From CALKXV01 sp965228905 (lineage in GTDB: Bacteria; Pseudomonadota; Alphaproteobacteria; Rhodobacterales; Rhodobacteraceae), in NCBI GenBank assembly GCA_965228905.1, contig CBDDII010000003.1, forward strand, positions 620,001 to 684,000: DNA of 64,000 bases. Reading direction: 5' to 3'. The notes beneath the pieces are model-generated. The model did not search any database. It saw only the letters and a program-made list of their open reading frames with translations, and had not been told where the DNA came from. A program made the translations under genes and the position numbers. Positions 54,152 to 63,982 of the stretch are shown in pieces (position 1 is the first letter of the stretch; the number at the start of each line of letters is the position of its first letter).

Positions 54152-54439
54152 TCAGGCCCTCGGCTTTAGATAGTTCAGGCTTTCCTGGAGGATGTGCTTG
54201 TCCAGTTCAAGCTCGGCGACGATCTTCTTCAGCCGCGCGTTCTCTTTCGCCAGACTCTTCAGTTCTGACAACTGCGACCGGCCCATCCCGCCGAACCGCT
54301 TTCGCCAGTTGTAGTAGGTCGCATCGCTGATCCCGACACCGCGGCATGCAGTGGCCACGTCATCGCCCGCCGTCAGCTTCAGCTCGATCTCACGCAACAG
54401 CTTCAAGATGTCTTCGTCCGAATGTCGCTTCCTCGCCAT
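54152..54439 (-). CDS. IS3-A-like orfA (copy 4)
   Basis: 95 residues, about 90% like the OrfA at 10129-10416 by eye (ATACRGVG, WRKRFGGMG, KSLAKENARL, KHILQESLNYL). Intact helix-turn-helix and zipper. Confidence 0.9.
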   Translation of the reverse strand: MARKRHSDEDILKLLREIELKLTAGDDVATACRGVGISDATYYNWRKRFGGMGRSQLSELKSLAKENARLKKIVAELELDKHILQESLNYLKPRA

Positions 54440-54652
54440 GCCCAATCCCCTTTTCTCAAGGCCAATGTCTTGGCACAGTTCTAGGGGGGAAGGACAGGGC
54501 CGCAAAGCGCGGGTCACTGGGGCTTTAGAGGACATGTTTCCGCCTGCGGTGATTGAGTAGTTATGGAAGCATTAGCCTGGTAAGTCGGAATTATTGGTGC
54601 GCTCTACTTACCTTTTCAGTTCCAGCGCCCAAATCTGAACTTCATTGGTGCT

Positions 54653-54842
54653 GTGGTAGCCGTCGAATATCGGTTAAAGGCTAACAGGTGGTTGGAAGAG
54701 ATCACGGGCCGTATGCGGCTCAAACGCCACTCGATCCGCGTCAGCCACAAGACGTTGTATCGGTTTGCGTATCCCAAGGATGGTCGCAATGGAAAGTTCT
54801 TACACATCTGCCTCAGCATCCGAGACACCGTCGGCCACGCGC
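54653..54842 (+). pseudogene. IS30-type transposase fragment
   Basis: Reads KANRWLEEITGRMRLKRHSIRVSHKTLYRFAYPKDGRNGKF, close to the WSPEQIAGRL...VSHETIYRF..s.dGr central segment of IS30-type transposases. Frame is lost near 54800. No ends or DDE core are visible. 54497-54652 has no recognised content. Confidence 0.65.
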
Positions 54843-55955
54843 CTACCGCGTTCGCAACCATTTTTTATAGGCCCGCTGATAGGGTCGCTCAACCCATTTC
54901 GTCAGCACCATCGCGATCAGCGAAACCGCAACCAGCATGCCGAATGTCGCGGCCGGGGTGCTATAAACGTTGAAGCCCAACGCAATCTCGATTAGCCGGC
55001 CAATTAGCATGAAAAGTGGCAAATGCAGCAGATAAACAAGGTATGAGCTTTCACCCCAGAGCATGACGGCGCTCGGCCAGCGGATCTTCATGCCGACTAC
55101 GCCATAGATCAGCAGGGCGGCAGGGATACCATAGATGAACTCCCGGCGCAAAACCGCATTGTGCTCGATGCCCAACAGCAAAACCGCCAGTAACGCAGAG
55201 ATGCCGGTCAGAACCGCCAGCCCGTGATACCGCGTCTTTCCTGACAGCTGTGCCTGCGCGATCAGGGTGCCGTAGAGAAACTCCAAAACAACCGGGTTGA
55301 ACAGCGGGTAGGCCCATCCGGAAAAGTCGTCGGCCAGAAATAGCCCCAGAATGCTGAGCGCATACCAGACCAAGATCGCAGCAAAAAAGGCGCGGGCGCC
55401 GTATCTCAAAGCCACAAGCGCGAAGATTGCATAAAAGACTAGCTCCAGCCCAAGCGTCCAAGCCACGCCAATCACATAGTTTTGCGGCGTTGACGGGAAC
55501 AGCAGTACGGAGGTTACAAGTTCGCGCAGGCTCGGCAATCTACTACTGTCGCCAAACGCGACTGCAAGCCCCACAAACAGGCTCAGCGCGAAGACCAGCA
55601 CAGCCCAATAGGGCGGAAAAATTCGCCAGAACCGGTTTGCAAGGAACCTGCCAACCGTGGGGCACTCTCCCCGGAACCCGATATAGAAAATTACAAAGCC
55701 GCTGATCACAAAGAAGATGTCAACGCCGATCAGACCCTTAGAGAATAAAAGCTCGCCCAGATGCCAATGAAACCCCTCGACCTCAATCCCGTGCAACGCA
55801 TGCATAGCAACTACCAACATAGCTGCAACGCCGCGCAGCACCTGAATCGTGTCAAATTTCTGATGTATCAAAATAGCGCCACTTTCGTCATTTTTTACCT
55901 CTGCCAAACCTGCGCCGCTTTGCCAAGGTACTAGGTGCCAGGGGACGCCCGACAC
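54843..55955 (-). CDS. Acyltransferase 3 (OafA-like)
   Basis: A protein of up to 370 residues with about ten membrane helices. It has FDTIQVLRGVAAMLVVAMHA with the active-site His, GLIGVDIFFVISGFVIFYIGFR, RFLANRFWRIFPPYW and the closing YLVYLLHLPLF. It lacks the SGNH domain of the acyltransferase at 18867. Expected to acylate polysaccharide at the membrane. A GTG at 55955 opens the frame, but the family signature starts 33 residues in, so a TTG at 55870 is a possible true start. It lies between IS fragments with no operon partner. Confidence 0.85.
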   Translation of the reverse strand: MSGVPWHLVPWQSGAGLAEVKNDESGAILIHQKFDTIQVLRGVAAMLVVAMHALHGIEVEGFHWHLGELLFSKGLIGVDIFFVISGFVIFYIGFRGECPTVGRFLANRFWRIFPPYWAVLVFALSLFVGLAVAFGDSSRLPSLRELVTSVLLFPSTPQNYVIGVAWTLGLELVFYAIFALVALRYGARAFFAAILVWYALSILGLFLADDFSGWAYPLFNPVVLEFLYGTLIAQAQLSGKTRYHGLAVLTGISALLAVLLLGIEHNAVLRREFIYGIPAALLIYGVVGMKIRWPSAVMLWGESSYLVYLLHLPLFMLIGRLIEIALGFNVYSTPAATFGMLVAVSLIAMVLTKWVERPYQRAYKKWLRTR

Positions 55956-56099
55956 TGGCGATCATAGTGTGCTCTAAAGGTGGCGGCGGGAGGCATCCGA
56001 CTACATAAAAAGGCTAGCGCGACTTGCTAAGCAGCAGCCGCTTCAGAACTGTTCAGATTTCTCGGGCCACCTCTGTTGCCAATGGTCGATCAGATCGCG

Positions 56100-56955
56100 G
56101 CAGAATTGAACGCCCGGGGGATCAAAACTGCTCAGGGCGGCAAATGGCGCAAACGACAGCCCATCGAAGATCAGAAAACCGGGCCGAAAGAACCGCGCTC
56201 GACCGTTCTCAGCGAAGTTGAGGAGGCGATGGTTGTGGCGTTCCGGCGGAACACCCTGCCACCGCTGAACGGTTGTCTTTATGCGCCGCAGCCGTCCATT
56301 CAGCACCTGCCCCACTCTTCTTTGCATCGTTGTCTAGATGTCGCATGCCACAAACCGAAACGGCAAAAGTTTAAGCGTTATCCCATCGGCAACATCCACA
56401 TCGACACTGCCGAGTTGCGAACGCGAGAAGGTAAGCTGCATCTTTTCGTGGCCATTGATCGCACCAGAAAGTTCGCCTTCGCGCAACTAGTCAACAAAGC
56501 AAATCGCAAGACAGCGCGTGAGTTCCTCGAACACTTGCTCGAAACCGTTATGTACAAAATCCACACCATTCTCACGGATAATGTTATCCAGTCGCAGAGC
56601 AGTCCCGAAACCGGAGCGCTATTTTTTCTCGGCCCATGCGCTTCGTCATGATCTGCGTAGCAAATTAGATTAAACACTGGCTGGGCACACTAAACCATCC
56701 GTGGACCAATGGCCAAGTCCAACGAATGAACCAGACTATCAAATACGCGACAGTTAGAAGGTATCACTGCGACAGCCACAATCAGCTTCGCCGCCACCTC
56801 GCCGACTTTCTGGATGCGTACAACTTCGCTCGTCGCCTGAAAACACTGAGCGGTCTCACGCCTTACGAATACACCTGCAAAATCTAGACTTCAGAGCCAG
56901 AACGGTTCATCCTAAATCCGATCCACCACATGCCGGGACTGAAACTCATGTTCTG
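56100..56955 (+). pseudogene. IS481-type transposase remnant with a serine-recombinase scrap at its 5' end
   Basis: It begins IAAELNARGIKTAQGGKW, a typical serine-recombinase segment (56093-56146). It then passes in frame into GPKEPRSTVLSEVEEAMVVAFRRNTLPPLNGCLYAPQPSIQHL of an IS481-type integrase. RYPIGNIHIDTAEL (first Asp) and TILTDN (second Asp) follow, then a deletion, then a stop, and in another frame NHPWTNGQVQRMNQTIKYATVRRYH (Gln where Glu is expected) and FARRLKTLSGLTPYEYTCKI to about 56955. Multiple lesions; inactive. 55956-56092 and 56956-57061 hold no gene. Confidence 0.75.
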
Positions 56956-57061
56956 GCTATGAATTCTGACCCGAAAAATCAAGAACTCACAGAAATTGTT
57001 TGTAATTTGACCGCGTTTGGTGGCCCGTGTATATCCTGAAACAAGAGTAGCTGGATTGTTT

Positions 57062-59590
57062 GTGAACGTGATCCTTGAAAAATGCCGGGTCTTCATCGCC
57101 GCGACCGTTGCGTTTTGCACACTGACCTCGTCGTCCATTGCTGCTGACGGTTCTCATTCGAAAGCAAGCTACCGTGATCAGCAACCCTTTGAATACTCGT
57201 CCCACCACGAAGATCATGTTACGATGCCAGCGATTACGCCTCCTGGGAGTGATGCGAGTTTGTCTGAGATTGACGCGTATGTTGCTGCTGTTAAGTCGAG
57301 TGGTGAGGTTTCGCATGGTCATGGACACGGCAGCATGGGGACAGAACATTTGGCTGTGCTCGACTTGGTGGACCGGTCGGACGCGACGCATGTTGCGATT
57401 TCTGATGGTGATTGGTCCGATCCTCTCACGTGGTATCAAGGTCGTGTTCCCAGCGACGATGCGCGGGTTCTAATCCCGGATGGGATTGAAGTGTCCTACG
57501 GCGTTGTCAGTGATGCTCGGCTTTTCACTGTTCGTGTGGATGGGACACTTGATTTTGCCACCGACACTGATAGCCGTATGGTCTTCGATACGGTTGTGGT
57601 AAGCCCAATCGGCCACCTTATCGTTGGAGATGCGTCTGACCCGGTGGATTCAGATACGACTGTGGAACTGATTGTTGCTAACAATGGTCCAATCGACACT
57701 GGATGGGACCCACTTTTGCTTTCCCGTGGGATCATTTCGCATGGCGAGACCAAAATACATGGGTCGGAGAAGGATTCCCACGAAAAGGTCATCGAGGACC
57801 CAATGGCTGGGGACACCTCTATTCGTTTTGCGGACATACCAGAGGGCTGGCAGGTGGGCGATAAGATCGTCATCGCTGGTACACACTATGAGAGCCATGA
57901 ATCCGGGCCGGAAGATGAGGTTCGTGTCATCACCGAGATTGGCAACAACGGCATGGTCTTTTTTGACGAGCCACTGGTCCATGACCACGATAGCCCCCGG
58001 ACAGATCTGAAGACTTCAGTTGCCAACTATACCCGAAACGTCACGGTGAAAACGGAGAATGCCGAAGACGCTGAGGTTTACGAGCGTGGCCATGTGATGT
58101 TCATGCACTCTAACGATGTCGATGTGCGCTACGCTGCGTTCCATGAGCTCGGGCGGACCGACAAGTCCTTCGACAGTCGTCAAGCAGATGATTTCAAAAA
58201 TATCCAGTTCGATAGTAATGTGCAGGGGCGCTATTCGCTTCATGTCCACCGAGCTGGCGTGGAAGATCTGGATGACCCTGCCTTGCTTGTCGGAAACGCG
58301 GTTTTCGGGTCTCCCGGTTGGGGTTTTGTACATCACGACTCACACGCAATCCTAGAGAACAACGCGAGCTACGACACTTTCGGTGCGGGTTACGTGGCCG
58401 AGACCGGGAACGAGACCGGAGTTTGGTCCGACAACATTGCCATCTTTGCCGAAGGGAATAGCTGGTCCGCTGCGAAAGGGGCAAGCGAACTCGGCAGTGA
58501 CATATTCGATACGGCCCGAGGAGGAAACGGGTTTTGGTTTCAAGGCCGGTTGGTTGGTGCTTCGGACAACGTTGCAGCAAGCGTGAATGAAGGTTTTGTC
58601 TACTTCCATCGGGATGGAGACAGCCGGATGATCAACTTCGATTCGCACCTTTTCGAGTTTCCCGCTGCACTCTACTTCGACGATGATGTCGGCGCCAATG
58701 TTCCCTCGATCCGACAGTTTGAGAACAATGAAACGTTTGCGGCCAAGGACGGGCTTGTCATCATCAAGGGCAATCCTAGGCAAGGCCATGACGTTGCAAG
58801 CGAGTTGAAAGATTTCACCGCCTGGAATGTTCAAGGAGGCGCCCATCTCCAATACACTGCACACTACATTCTGGAGAATTTCGATATTGTCGGAAGCAAT
58901 GACGCAGAAATCGGAATCGACTTCGGCAACAATGTCTTCGATATCACTATAGACGGTGCCCAGATCGATGGCTTCGAGACGGGGATAAACCTGAACAAAA
59001 GTTCCGCAGGCAACCTAGACTTGCCAATAGACGAGCACCATTATGTTGTGATTGACGTGGACTTCTTCAACGTCGAAACGGACTTCGAGAACTACGACGC
59101 TAGCCTCGACCAGCTATTAACCAGCGACGATGTAACCGAGATCACGCCTGATCTTTCGATCGACGGACAGTTGACATACGCGGAAGGAAGCGACGCACGA
59201 GTCGTTGAAATCGAAGGCACCAAAACAGACGGGTTCGGGGAGATCAACTTTCCAAGCGGCCGAGATGACTTTGACCTCGACAAAGACGACGTGATCAACA
59301 TCCTCGAGACAACTGGGTACTGGACTACAGACGAAGCCCAAGCTTACACCTTGATTGATCTCTACTTCACCGACCGCGTTACAGGAGACATCTACTACGA
59401 AACCCATCCAATCTACTTCGACGAAAACGTTCCACTCGGAGACACAAGCAAAATATATGGATCCGCAATCAACAACGGAACGCAAAAAATCTTCGAAATC
59501 TATGGAAAGAAAGGAATGCTGTTTCGGCTAAATCGGCGTAACAAGAAACCAACTCAAGTGGATTCCAATGAGCGGAACAACGGATTTTGA
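57062..59590 (+). CDS. Secreted G8-domain protein with predicted beta-helix
   Basis: About 842 residues. A signal peptide (CRVFIAATVAFCTLTSSSIAA) is followed by a His-rich linker and, at about 115-225, a G8 domain: DWSDPLTWYQGRVPSDDARVLIPDGIEV, LFTVRVDGTLDF and VSPIGHLIVGD. The middle resembles parallel beta-helix proteins of the CEMIP/TMEM2 type (HVHRAG, NNASYDTFGAGYV, GNGFWFQG). Such proteins bind or cut extracellular polysaccharides, so trimming or anchoring the exported polymer is plausible. It has no VPLPA-like or RTX tail. GTG 57062 or 57068 fits the signal peptide best; GTG 57017 is also in frame. The last 23 bases overlap the next gene. Confidence 0.75.
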   Translation: MNVILEKCRVFIAATVAFCTLTSSSIAADGSHSKASYRDQQPFEYSSHHEDHVTMPAITPPGSDASLSEIDAYVAAVKSSGEVSHGHGHGSMGTEHLAVLDLVDRSDATHVAISDGDWSDPLTWYQGRVPSDDARVLIPDGIEVSYGVVSDARLFTVRVDGTLDFATDTDSRMVFDTVVVSPIGHLIVGDASDPVDSDTTVELIVANNGPIDTGWDPLLLSRGIISHGETKIHGSEKDSHEKVIEDPMAGDTSIRFADIPEGWQVGDKIVIAGTHYESHESGPEDEVRVITEIGNNGMVFFDEPLVHDHDSPRTDLKTSVANYTRNVTVKTENAEDAEVYERGHVMFMHSNDVDVRYAAFHELGRTDKSFDSRQADDFKNIQFDSNVQGRYSLHVHRAGVEDLDDPALLVGNAVFGSPGWGFVHHDSHAILENNASYDTFGAGYVAETGNETGVWSDNIAIFAEGNSWSAAKGASELGSDIFDTARGGNGFWFQGRLVGASDNVAASVNEGFVYFHRDGDSRMINFDSHLFEFPAALYFDDDVGANVPSIRQFENNETFAAKDGLVIIKGNPRQGHDVASELKDFTAWNVQGGAHLQYTAHYILENFDIVGSNDAEIGIDFGNNVFDITIDGAQIDGFETGINLNKSSAGNLDLPIDEHHYVVIDVDFFNVETDFENYDASLDQLLTSDDVTEITPDLSIDGQLTYAEGSDARVVEIEGTKTDGFGEINFPSGRDDFDLDKDDVINILETTGYWTTDEAQAYTLIDLYFTDRVTGDIYYETHPIYFDENVPLGDTSKIYGSAINNGTQKIFEIYGKKGMLFRLNRRNKKPTQVDSNERNNGF

Positions 59591-60422
59591 GCTTGCAGTA
59601 ATCATTCCAGCCAGCAACGAAGAAAAATACATCGGACGGTGTCTGAGTGCGCTTGCGGACCAAGTGGATGCGCCCAAGATGCTGATTGTCGTTTACTGCA
59701 ATGCATGCACTGACAACACGTTTGGTTTAGCTGGTGCATTCACAGATAAATTCGCTGCTCTTGGTCACAAACTTGAATGCATAGAGACTTCTGAAGGTGG
59801 GAAGATCCGCGCACTGAATGCCGCCGAAAGAATAGTTCAATCAATTTGCGCGGCTGCGCCACGCGCTTACCTAGACGCCGACGTGGTTTGTGACCAAACA
59901 TTGATGGCTGAAACGACGCGAGCGCTCCGTCAAAATGAGGCAACTTACGCAACCGGGACAATGCAAGTTATGAAGGCTAGTTCATTTTTTACAACAGCAT
60001 ATGCAGATTTCTGGCAGCAGCTGCCATTTTTTTCCGGGGGGGCCACAGGGGCTGGCTTTTTTGCCGTAAACTCCATCGCGCGTGCGCGATGGGTTGCCTT
60101 TCCAGATATCATCTCCGACGATACTTTTGTTCGGCTACAATTTGCACCGCACGAACGTTCAGAAGTCTCTGCCAGTTACCAATGGCCAATGGCTGAAGGA
60201 TACTGGAATCTCGTGAAAGTGCGACGACGCCAAGACACTGGTGTACAGGAGGTAACGCAAAAATTCCCTCATCTGGCCAAAAACGAGCAAAGGCCTCAGG
60301 TCACAATACCAGTACTTGTTGGATTATTGTTTCGAAAGCCCATAGGATTTCTAGCCTATCTTTTGGTCTATGTTTCAACGAAGTATGCTCCCAAAGACAC
60401 AAATTGGACCCGTGTCCGGTAA
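59568..60422 (+). CDS. GT2 family glycosyltransferase
   Basis: A 284-residue protein with AVIIPASNEEKYIGRCL, VYCNACTDNT, the YLDADVVCD metal site and the ISDDTFVRL acceptor-side acid pair. A hydrophobic C-terminal stretch (FLAYLLVYV) suggests membrane association. It starts inside the end of the G8-protein gene, so the two are probably co-translated. Substrate unknown. Confidence 0.85.
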   Translation: MSGTTDFELAVIIPASNEEKYIGRCLSALADQVDAPKMLIVVYCNACTDNTFGLAGAFTDKFAALGHKLECIETSEGGKIRALNAAERIVQSICAAAPRAYLDADVVCDQTLMAETTRALRQNEATYATGTMQVMKASSFFTTAYADFWQQLPFFSGGATGAGFFAVNSIARARWVAFPDIISDDTFVRLQFAPHERSEVSASYQWPMAEGYWNLVKVRRRQDTGVQEVTQKFPHLAKNEQRPQVTIPVLVGLLFRKPIGFLAYLLVYVSTKYAPKDTNWTRVR

Positions 60423-60519
60423 ATGGCGCGTCAACCTGAAAACTATCCTGTTCTTGGTTTCGGCAATGTGTTAAGCGCCTGTGGAGTAACTATGAAAATG
60501 GTAACGATCTTGGTTTCCT

Positions 60520-60921
60520 ATGAAGAGGCTTATACTGGACATTGACGGCACGTTAACCGAGCGCGGAACAGGAGACTACCTTAATGTCCTGCCGAACCGT
60601 GGAGTTGTGGAATCTCTTCACCGCTATCGCGACCGTGGCTTTGAGATCGTCCTCCACACTTCTCGTAACATGCGCACCTACAGGTCCAATACCGGAAAGA
60701 TTAACGCCAATATGTTGCCGGTATTGTTTACATGGCTCGAAAAGCACGAAATTCCCTATGATGAGGTTTGGACTGGCAAGCCATGGTGTGGAGAGGAGGG
60801 GTTTTACGTAGATGACAAAGCTATCCGGCCGGACGAGTTCGCGACGCTAAGCTACGATGAGATCGTGGAGCTGATTGATATTGGCCAAGATACGTCGTCG
60901 AAGACATCAAAAGAGGGTTGA
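60520..60921 (+). CDS. HAD-superfamily capsule-type phosphatase
   Basis: A 133-residue minimal HAD enzyme. Motif I is LDIDGTLTE (Asp7, Asp9), motif II LHTSRNMRT, a Lys in GKINANMLP and GKPWCG, and motif IV DDKAIRPDEF. Small HAD proteins with NMRTY and GKPWCG-like segments recur in capsule loci. They probably dephosphorylate a sugar or polyol phosphate used to make a nucleotide-activated substituent. It is followed six bases later by the first of two sulfotransferases. Confidence 0.82.
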   Translation: MKRLILDIDGTLTERGTGDYLNVLPNRGVVESLHRYRDRGFEIVLHTSRNMRTYRSNTGKINANMLPVLFTWLEKHEIPYDEVWTGKPWCGEEGFYVDDKAIRPDEFATLSYDEIVELIDIGQDTSSKTSKEG

Positions 60922-60927
60922 GCCTAC

Positions 60928-61647
60928 GTGCCGATGGTGCTGACAGACAAAGGACCAATATTTTTTGTCCACGTGCCCAAAACAGGTGGAACCAGCGTTG
61001 AGGACTACTTGAGTCGAAGATTCGGTCCGTTGACACTAAACGATGTCAACAAGCGTGAGAAAATTCGAGGCACTGGCCTAATTTGCGCTATAAATCACCT
61101 GAGTTCTGTCGACCTTAGGGAAATGATACCTGAGCAATCAATCTTGGTTTTCGCAGTGGTTCGTAACCCGCTAGACAGGCTCCTAAGTGAATACCGGTGG
61201 CAGCGCGGTGCATCTCGCATGAGTAAGTTCCAATTTTCAACATGGCTCCGGATTGTGACCCGATGTCACGCCATTGACAGTCGCGCTTATGACAATCACA
61301 TCCGGCCCCAAAGCGATCTCGTACCACTCGAAACCGAATGTTTTCAGCTGGAGAAGGGATTTGACGCAGTGGTAACTCGGATAGATGAAGTAACTCAATC
61401 GGAGCGGTCTGATCTCTCGGTAGGTCGTTTCAAACATACGGACAAAGTAGGAAAAGACATCAAAGTGTACAGAGAAGATGTTGCGCTGGTCCATCGAGTG
61501 TACGCTCGAGACTATGAGCGGTTTGGTTATGCCCACCAAAACCTTTCACAATATCCGAAAGATAATGTGGCACCGTTGAGGAATCTCATGGGGTATGGTT
61601 TGGGGATTGCTGTTTCAAGAAAACAGCGTAGAGATTGGCTGCGCTGA
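60928..61647 (+). CDS. Sulfotransferase-2-like protein, paralogue 1
   Basis: A 239-residue protein with IFFVHVPKTGGTSVEDYL (PAPS loop, Lys18) and VVRNPLDRLLSEYRWQ, the pattern of Golgi-type sulfotransferase-2 family members. FSTWLR and DNHIRPQSDLVP are shared almost exactly with the next gene. The GTG at 60928 lies 11 bases after GAGGG, so it is preferred over the ATG at 60934. Probably O-sulfation of a polysaccharide. Confidence 0.82.
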   Translation: MPMVLTDKGPIFFVHVPKTGGTSVEDYLSRRFGPLTLNDVNKREKIRGTGLICAINHLSSVDLREMIPEQSILVFAVVRNPLDRLLSEYRWQRGASRMSKFQFSTWLRIVTRCHAIDSRAYDNHIRPQSDLVPLETECFQLEKGFDAVVTRIDEVTQSERSDLSVGRFKHTDKVGKDIKVYREDVALVHRVYARDYERFGYAHQNLSQYPKDNVAPLRNLMGYGLGIAVSRKQRRDWLR

Positions 61648-62369
61648 TGCCGCTCGTTAGCACTCAAGAATACCGCATCTTTTTCGCTCATGTGCCCAAG
61701 TGCGCGGGATCAAGTGTTGAAGACTATTTGATCCGACGGTTTGGTGTTCCGCTAAGCATTCGCGATGTAACCCACATAAATGGCGCGCGGCGTCGAGGCC
61801 TAAACGCGTTAGCGACTCACCTGACTTCGGAAGACCTTAAGGATTTTCTTCCTCAAAACTTGTCTTATTCTTTCGCGGTCGTACGCGATCCAGTCGAGCG
61901 CACATTTAGTCAGTACCGTTTCCAGGCTGGCGTGTCGCGGACCAGTCGATTGAGTTTCTCTACTTGGCTTAGGGTTATGATGAGATGCGTTCAAATTGAC
62001 CCTCGCGTGTACCAAAATCATATTCGACCGCAATCGGATTTGGTGCCCAAGGACGCCGAAATCTTTAGACTCGAAGATGGTTTTGACGCAATGATATCAC
62101 GTCTAGACGATGTCACCGGTAGTCGAGTTTCCGACCTGCAGGTTGGACACTTGCTCAACAAAAAGTCTTCGCAAGCAAAGACTGTCGCATCTCGCCAAGA
62201 CATTGATCTTCTTCAGAGATTTTATGCCGTTGATTTCGAACGCTTCGGATACCAGAAACGTGATCTCTCAAAGTTTGAGTCTGATCCTTATGTCTTTTGG
62301 CGCCAAACTTTGGCTCATGCATTGGCACCGGGGATTGTAGTTAAACAACGTCGTCACTGGTTGCGATAA
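61647..62369 (+). CDS. Sulfotransferase-2-like protein, paralogue 2
   Basis: A 240-residue tandem paralogue of the preceding gene: IFFAHVPKCAGSSVEDYL, VVRDPVERTFSQYRFQ, FSTWLR, QNHIRPQSDLVP and the same C-terminal RxRRxWLR ending. Its ATG overlaps the upstream stop (TGATG), and its own stop overlaps the next start (TAATG). The local duplication with clear divergence suggests two positions or two sugars are sulfated. Confidence 0.82.
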   Translation: MPLVSTQEYRIFFAHVPKCAGSSVEDYLIRRFGVPLSIRDVTHINGARRRGLNALATHLTSEDLKDFLPQNLSYSFAVVRDPVERTFSQYRFQAGVSRTSRLSFSTWLRVMMRCVQIDPRVYQNHIRPQSDLVPKDAEIFRLEDGFDAMISRLDDVTGSRVSDLQVGHLLNKKSSQAKTVASRQDIDLLQRFYAVDFERFGYQKRDLSKFESDPYVFWRQTLAHALAPGIVVKQRRHWLR

Positions 62370-63982
62370 TGTTGCTCATTCTCTCGGCCCGAACTGTGGA
62401 CGAAGAGATAGCGTTGCAATTTGGACGCTTGCCACCCAGCTTTTTGCCGCTTGGGGACCGCAGGCTGTTTTCATATCAATGCGAACTGGCTTTTGATGAG
62501 CCTTGTTTTATGACCGTGCCGGATGACTTCGAGATCTGTGAAACGGATCTTCGTGAGATTGAAGCAGCTGGCATAAAACTTTTACCACAGTCACAATCTA
62601 TGAGCCTACCACAGGCGATAGGAGATGCGTTGAGACGAATCCGTTCAAGTGGACAGGTTCGCATTCTTTATGGGGACACGCTCGTTCGTATGAGTAAGGA
62701 ATCTCTGCGTGCGCCTGATACTGTGGCCGTGCATGATACGAATGCCAACTATCCATGGGCATTTGTCGAAACAACCCAAGGACAACTTGTCAGGTTTTCC
62801 GATGAGCAACCCCACAGGTTGGATAAGCGGCGTGTGGTTTGTGGTTACTATAATTTCGAGGATCAAAGTCTGCTCGCGAAAGCTTGTGGCGAAAAGACAA
62901 TTGTAAAGGCATTGACATACTATAACGAACGCCGGCCTCTCGTCTGTAGCGAGTCAGACAGCTGGCTCGACTTCGGCCATTTGCCGCTATACTTCCGGTC
63001 GAAGAAAGAGGTTTTGATCAAGCGTGTTTTTAACGAGTTGATCTTTGAGAACCATTTACTGATCAAGCGGTCAGCCGATACAATGAAGATGCGAGCGGAG
63101 GCACACTGGTACGAGAATTTGCCTAATTCGGTGCAATTGCACGTACCACGTTATCAAGGGAGAGATGAGCGCGATTTTCAGGCTGGATACGCACTGGAGT
63201 ACTTGTACGCGCCTTTGCTTAGCGATCTGTTCGTTTTTGGCACGTTGCCGCTGGCGTCATGGCTTGAAATCCTGCAGGCGTGCTTTGAGCTAATTCGCAA
63301 ATGCCAGACGGTACGCCCACCAGATGGCGCACCTGAGAGATCACCTATGTTCGCGCGTCAATTCTTCCACGAAATGGTCGTTGAGAAAACTCGATCTCGC
63401 CTCGATGACTTTGGAAAACAAAGCGCGATCACCCCTAACACGACAATCGAGCTGAATGGCGTACAGTTTCCGTCTTTGAACTCTGTTGCTAAGAACTTGG
63501 TTGACATGATCCGACCAACTACCACGGCCGATCTTTGTTTTTGGCATGGAGATCTTTTCTTTGGGAATATGTTTTATGACTTCACTTCACAGCGTATTCT
63601 TTGCATTGACCCGCGGGGTCAGCTGGCGTCCGGTCAGACCTGCGTTTGGGGGGATTTTCGTTACGATCTCGCTAAATTGGCTCATTCTATAGTTGGCGGA
63701 TATGACAAGATTCTGCTGGGCCGTTCCAGACTTGAAATTGACCCAGTGAACTCGCAGAAATGGAGTTTCTATATTGAATCCCAACCGCATGCGGAACGAT
63801 TGGAAGAAATTTTCTTTGCGTATGTCCAAGAGACATTTGACATCAGCGAGAGTGAGTTGCTTGCGCTGACTTCACTTCTTTTTCTTTCCATGCTCCCAAT
63901 TCATCGTGATTGTTTTGAACGCCAAAAACACCTGTTGGCAGCGGGTCTGAGACTTGCTGCCAGAGCGGAGAAAGCGGAATGA
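62369..63982 (+). CDS. Two-domain protein: nucleotidyltransferase-like N-terminus, APH/choline-kinase-like C-terminus
   Basis: A 537-residue protein. The N-terminal ~230 residues look like a degenerate GT-A nucleotidyltransferase (MLLILSARTVDEEI, ILYGDTLVRM), without the usual GxGxR loop. The C-terminal half is kinase-like: CFWHGDLFFGNMFYDF at about residue 390 and ILCIDPRGQL at about 411 match the catalytic HGDxxxxN and metal-binding loops. Linked in translation to the sulfotransferase upstream and a second nucleotidyltransferase downstream. A kinase plus cytidylyl- or guanylyltransferase pair suggests activation of an alcohol or polyol substituent; substrate not known. Confidence 0.7.
   Translation: MLLILSARTVDEEIALQFGRLPPSFLPLGDRRLFSYQCELAFDEPCFMTVPDDFEICETDLREIEAAGIKLLPQSQSMSLPQAIGDALRRIRSSGQVRILYGDTLVRMSKESLRAPDTVAVHDTNANYPWAFVETTQGQLVRFSDEQPHRLDKRRVVCGYYNFEDQSLLAKACGEKTIVKALTYYNERRPLVCSESDSWLDFGHLPLYFRSKKEVLIKRVFNELIFENHLLIKRSADTMKMRAEAHWYENLPNSVQLHVPRYQGRDERDFQAGYALEYLYAPLLSDLFVFGTLPLASWLEILQACFELIRKCQTVRPPDGAPERSPMFARQFFHEMVVEKTRSRLDDFGKQSAITPNTTIELNGVQFPSLNSVAKNLVDMIRPTTTADLCFWHGDLFFGNMFYDFTSQRILCIDPRGQLASGQTCVWGDFRYDLAKLAHSIVGGYDKILLGRSRLEIDPVNSQKWSFYIESQPHAERLEEIFFAYVQETFDISESELLALTSLLFLSMLPIHRDCFERQKHLLAAGLRLAARAEKAE

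Larger units (their letters stand above)
51628..54496 (-). mobile_element. IS3-A-like copy 4, interrupted by IS110 copy 6
   Basis: Ends TGTCTAGCCCCCTACGCC (51628) and, on the minus strand, TGTCCTTCCCCCCTAG (54496), with a GGGC duplication on both sides (51624-51627 and 54497-54500). This copy inserted cleanly into istB and is diverged from copies 1-3 at many positions, so it is a separate isolate of the family. Confidence 0.92.
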
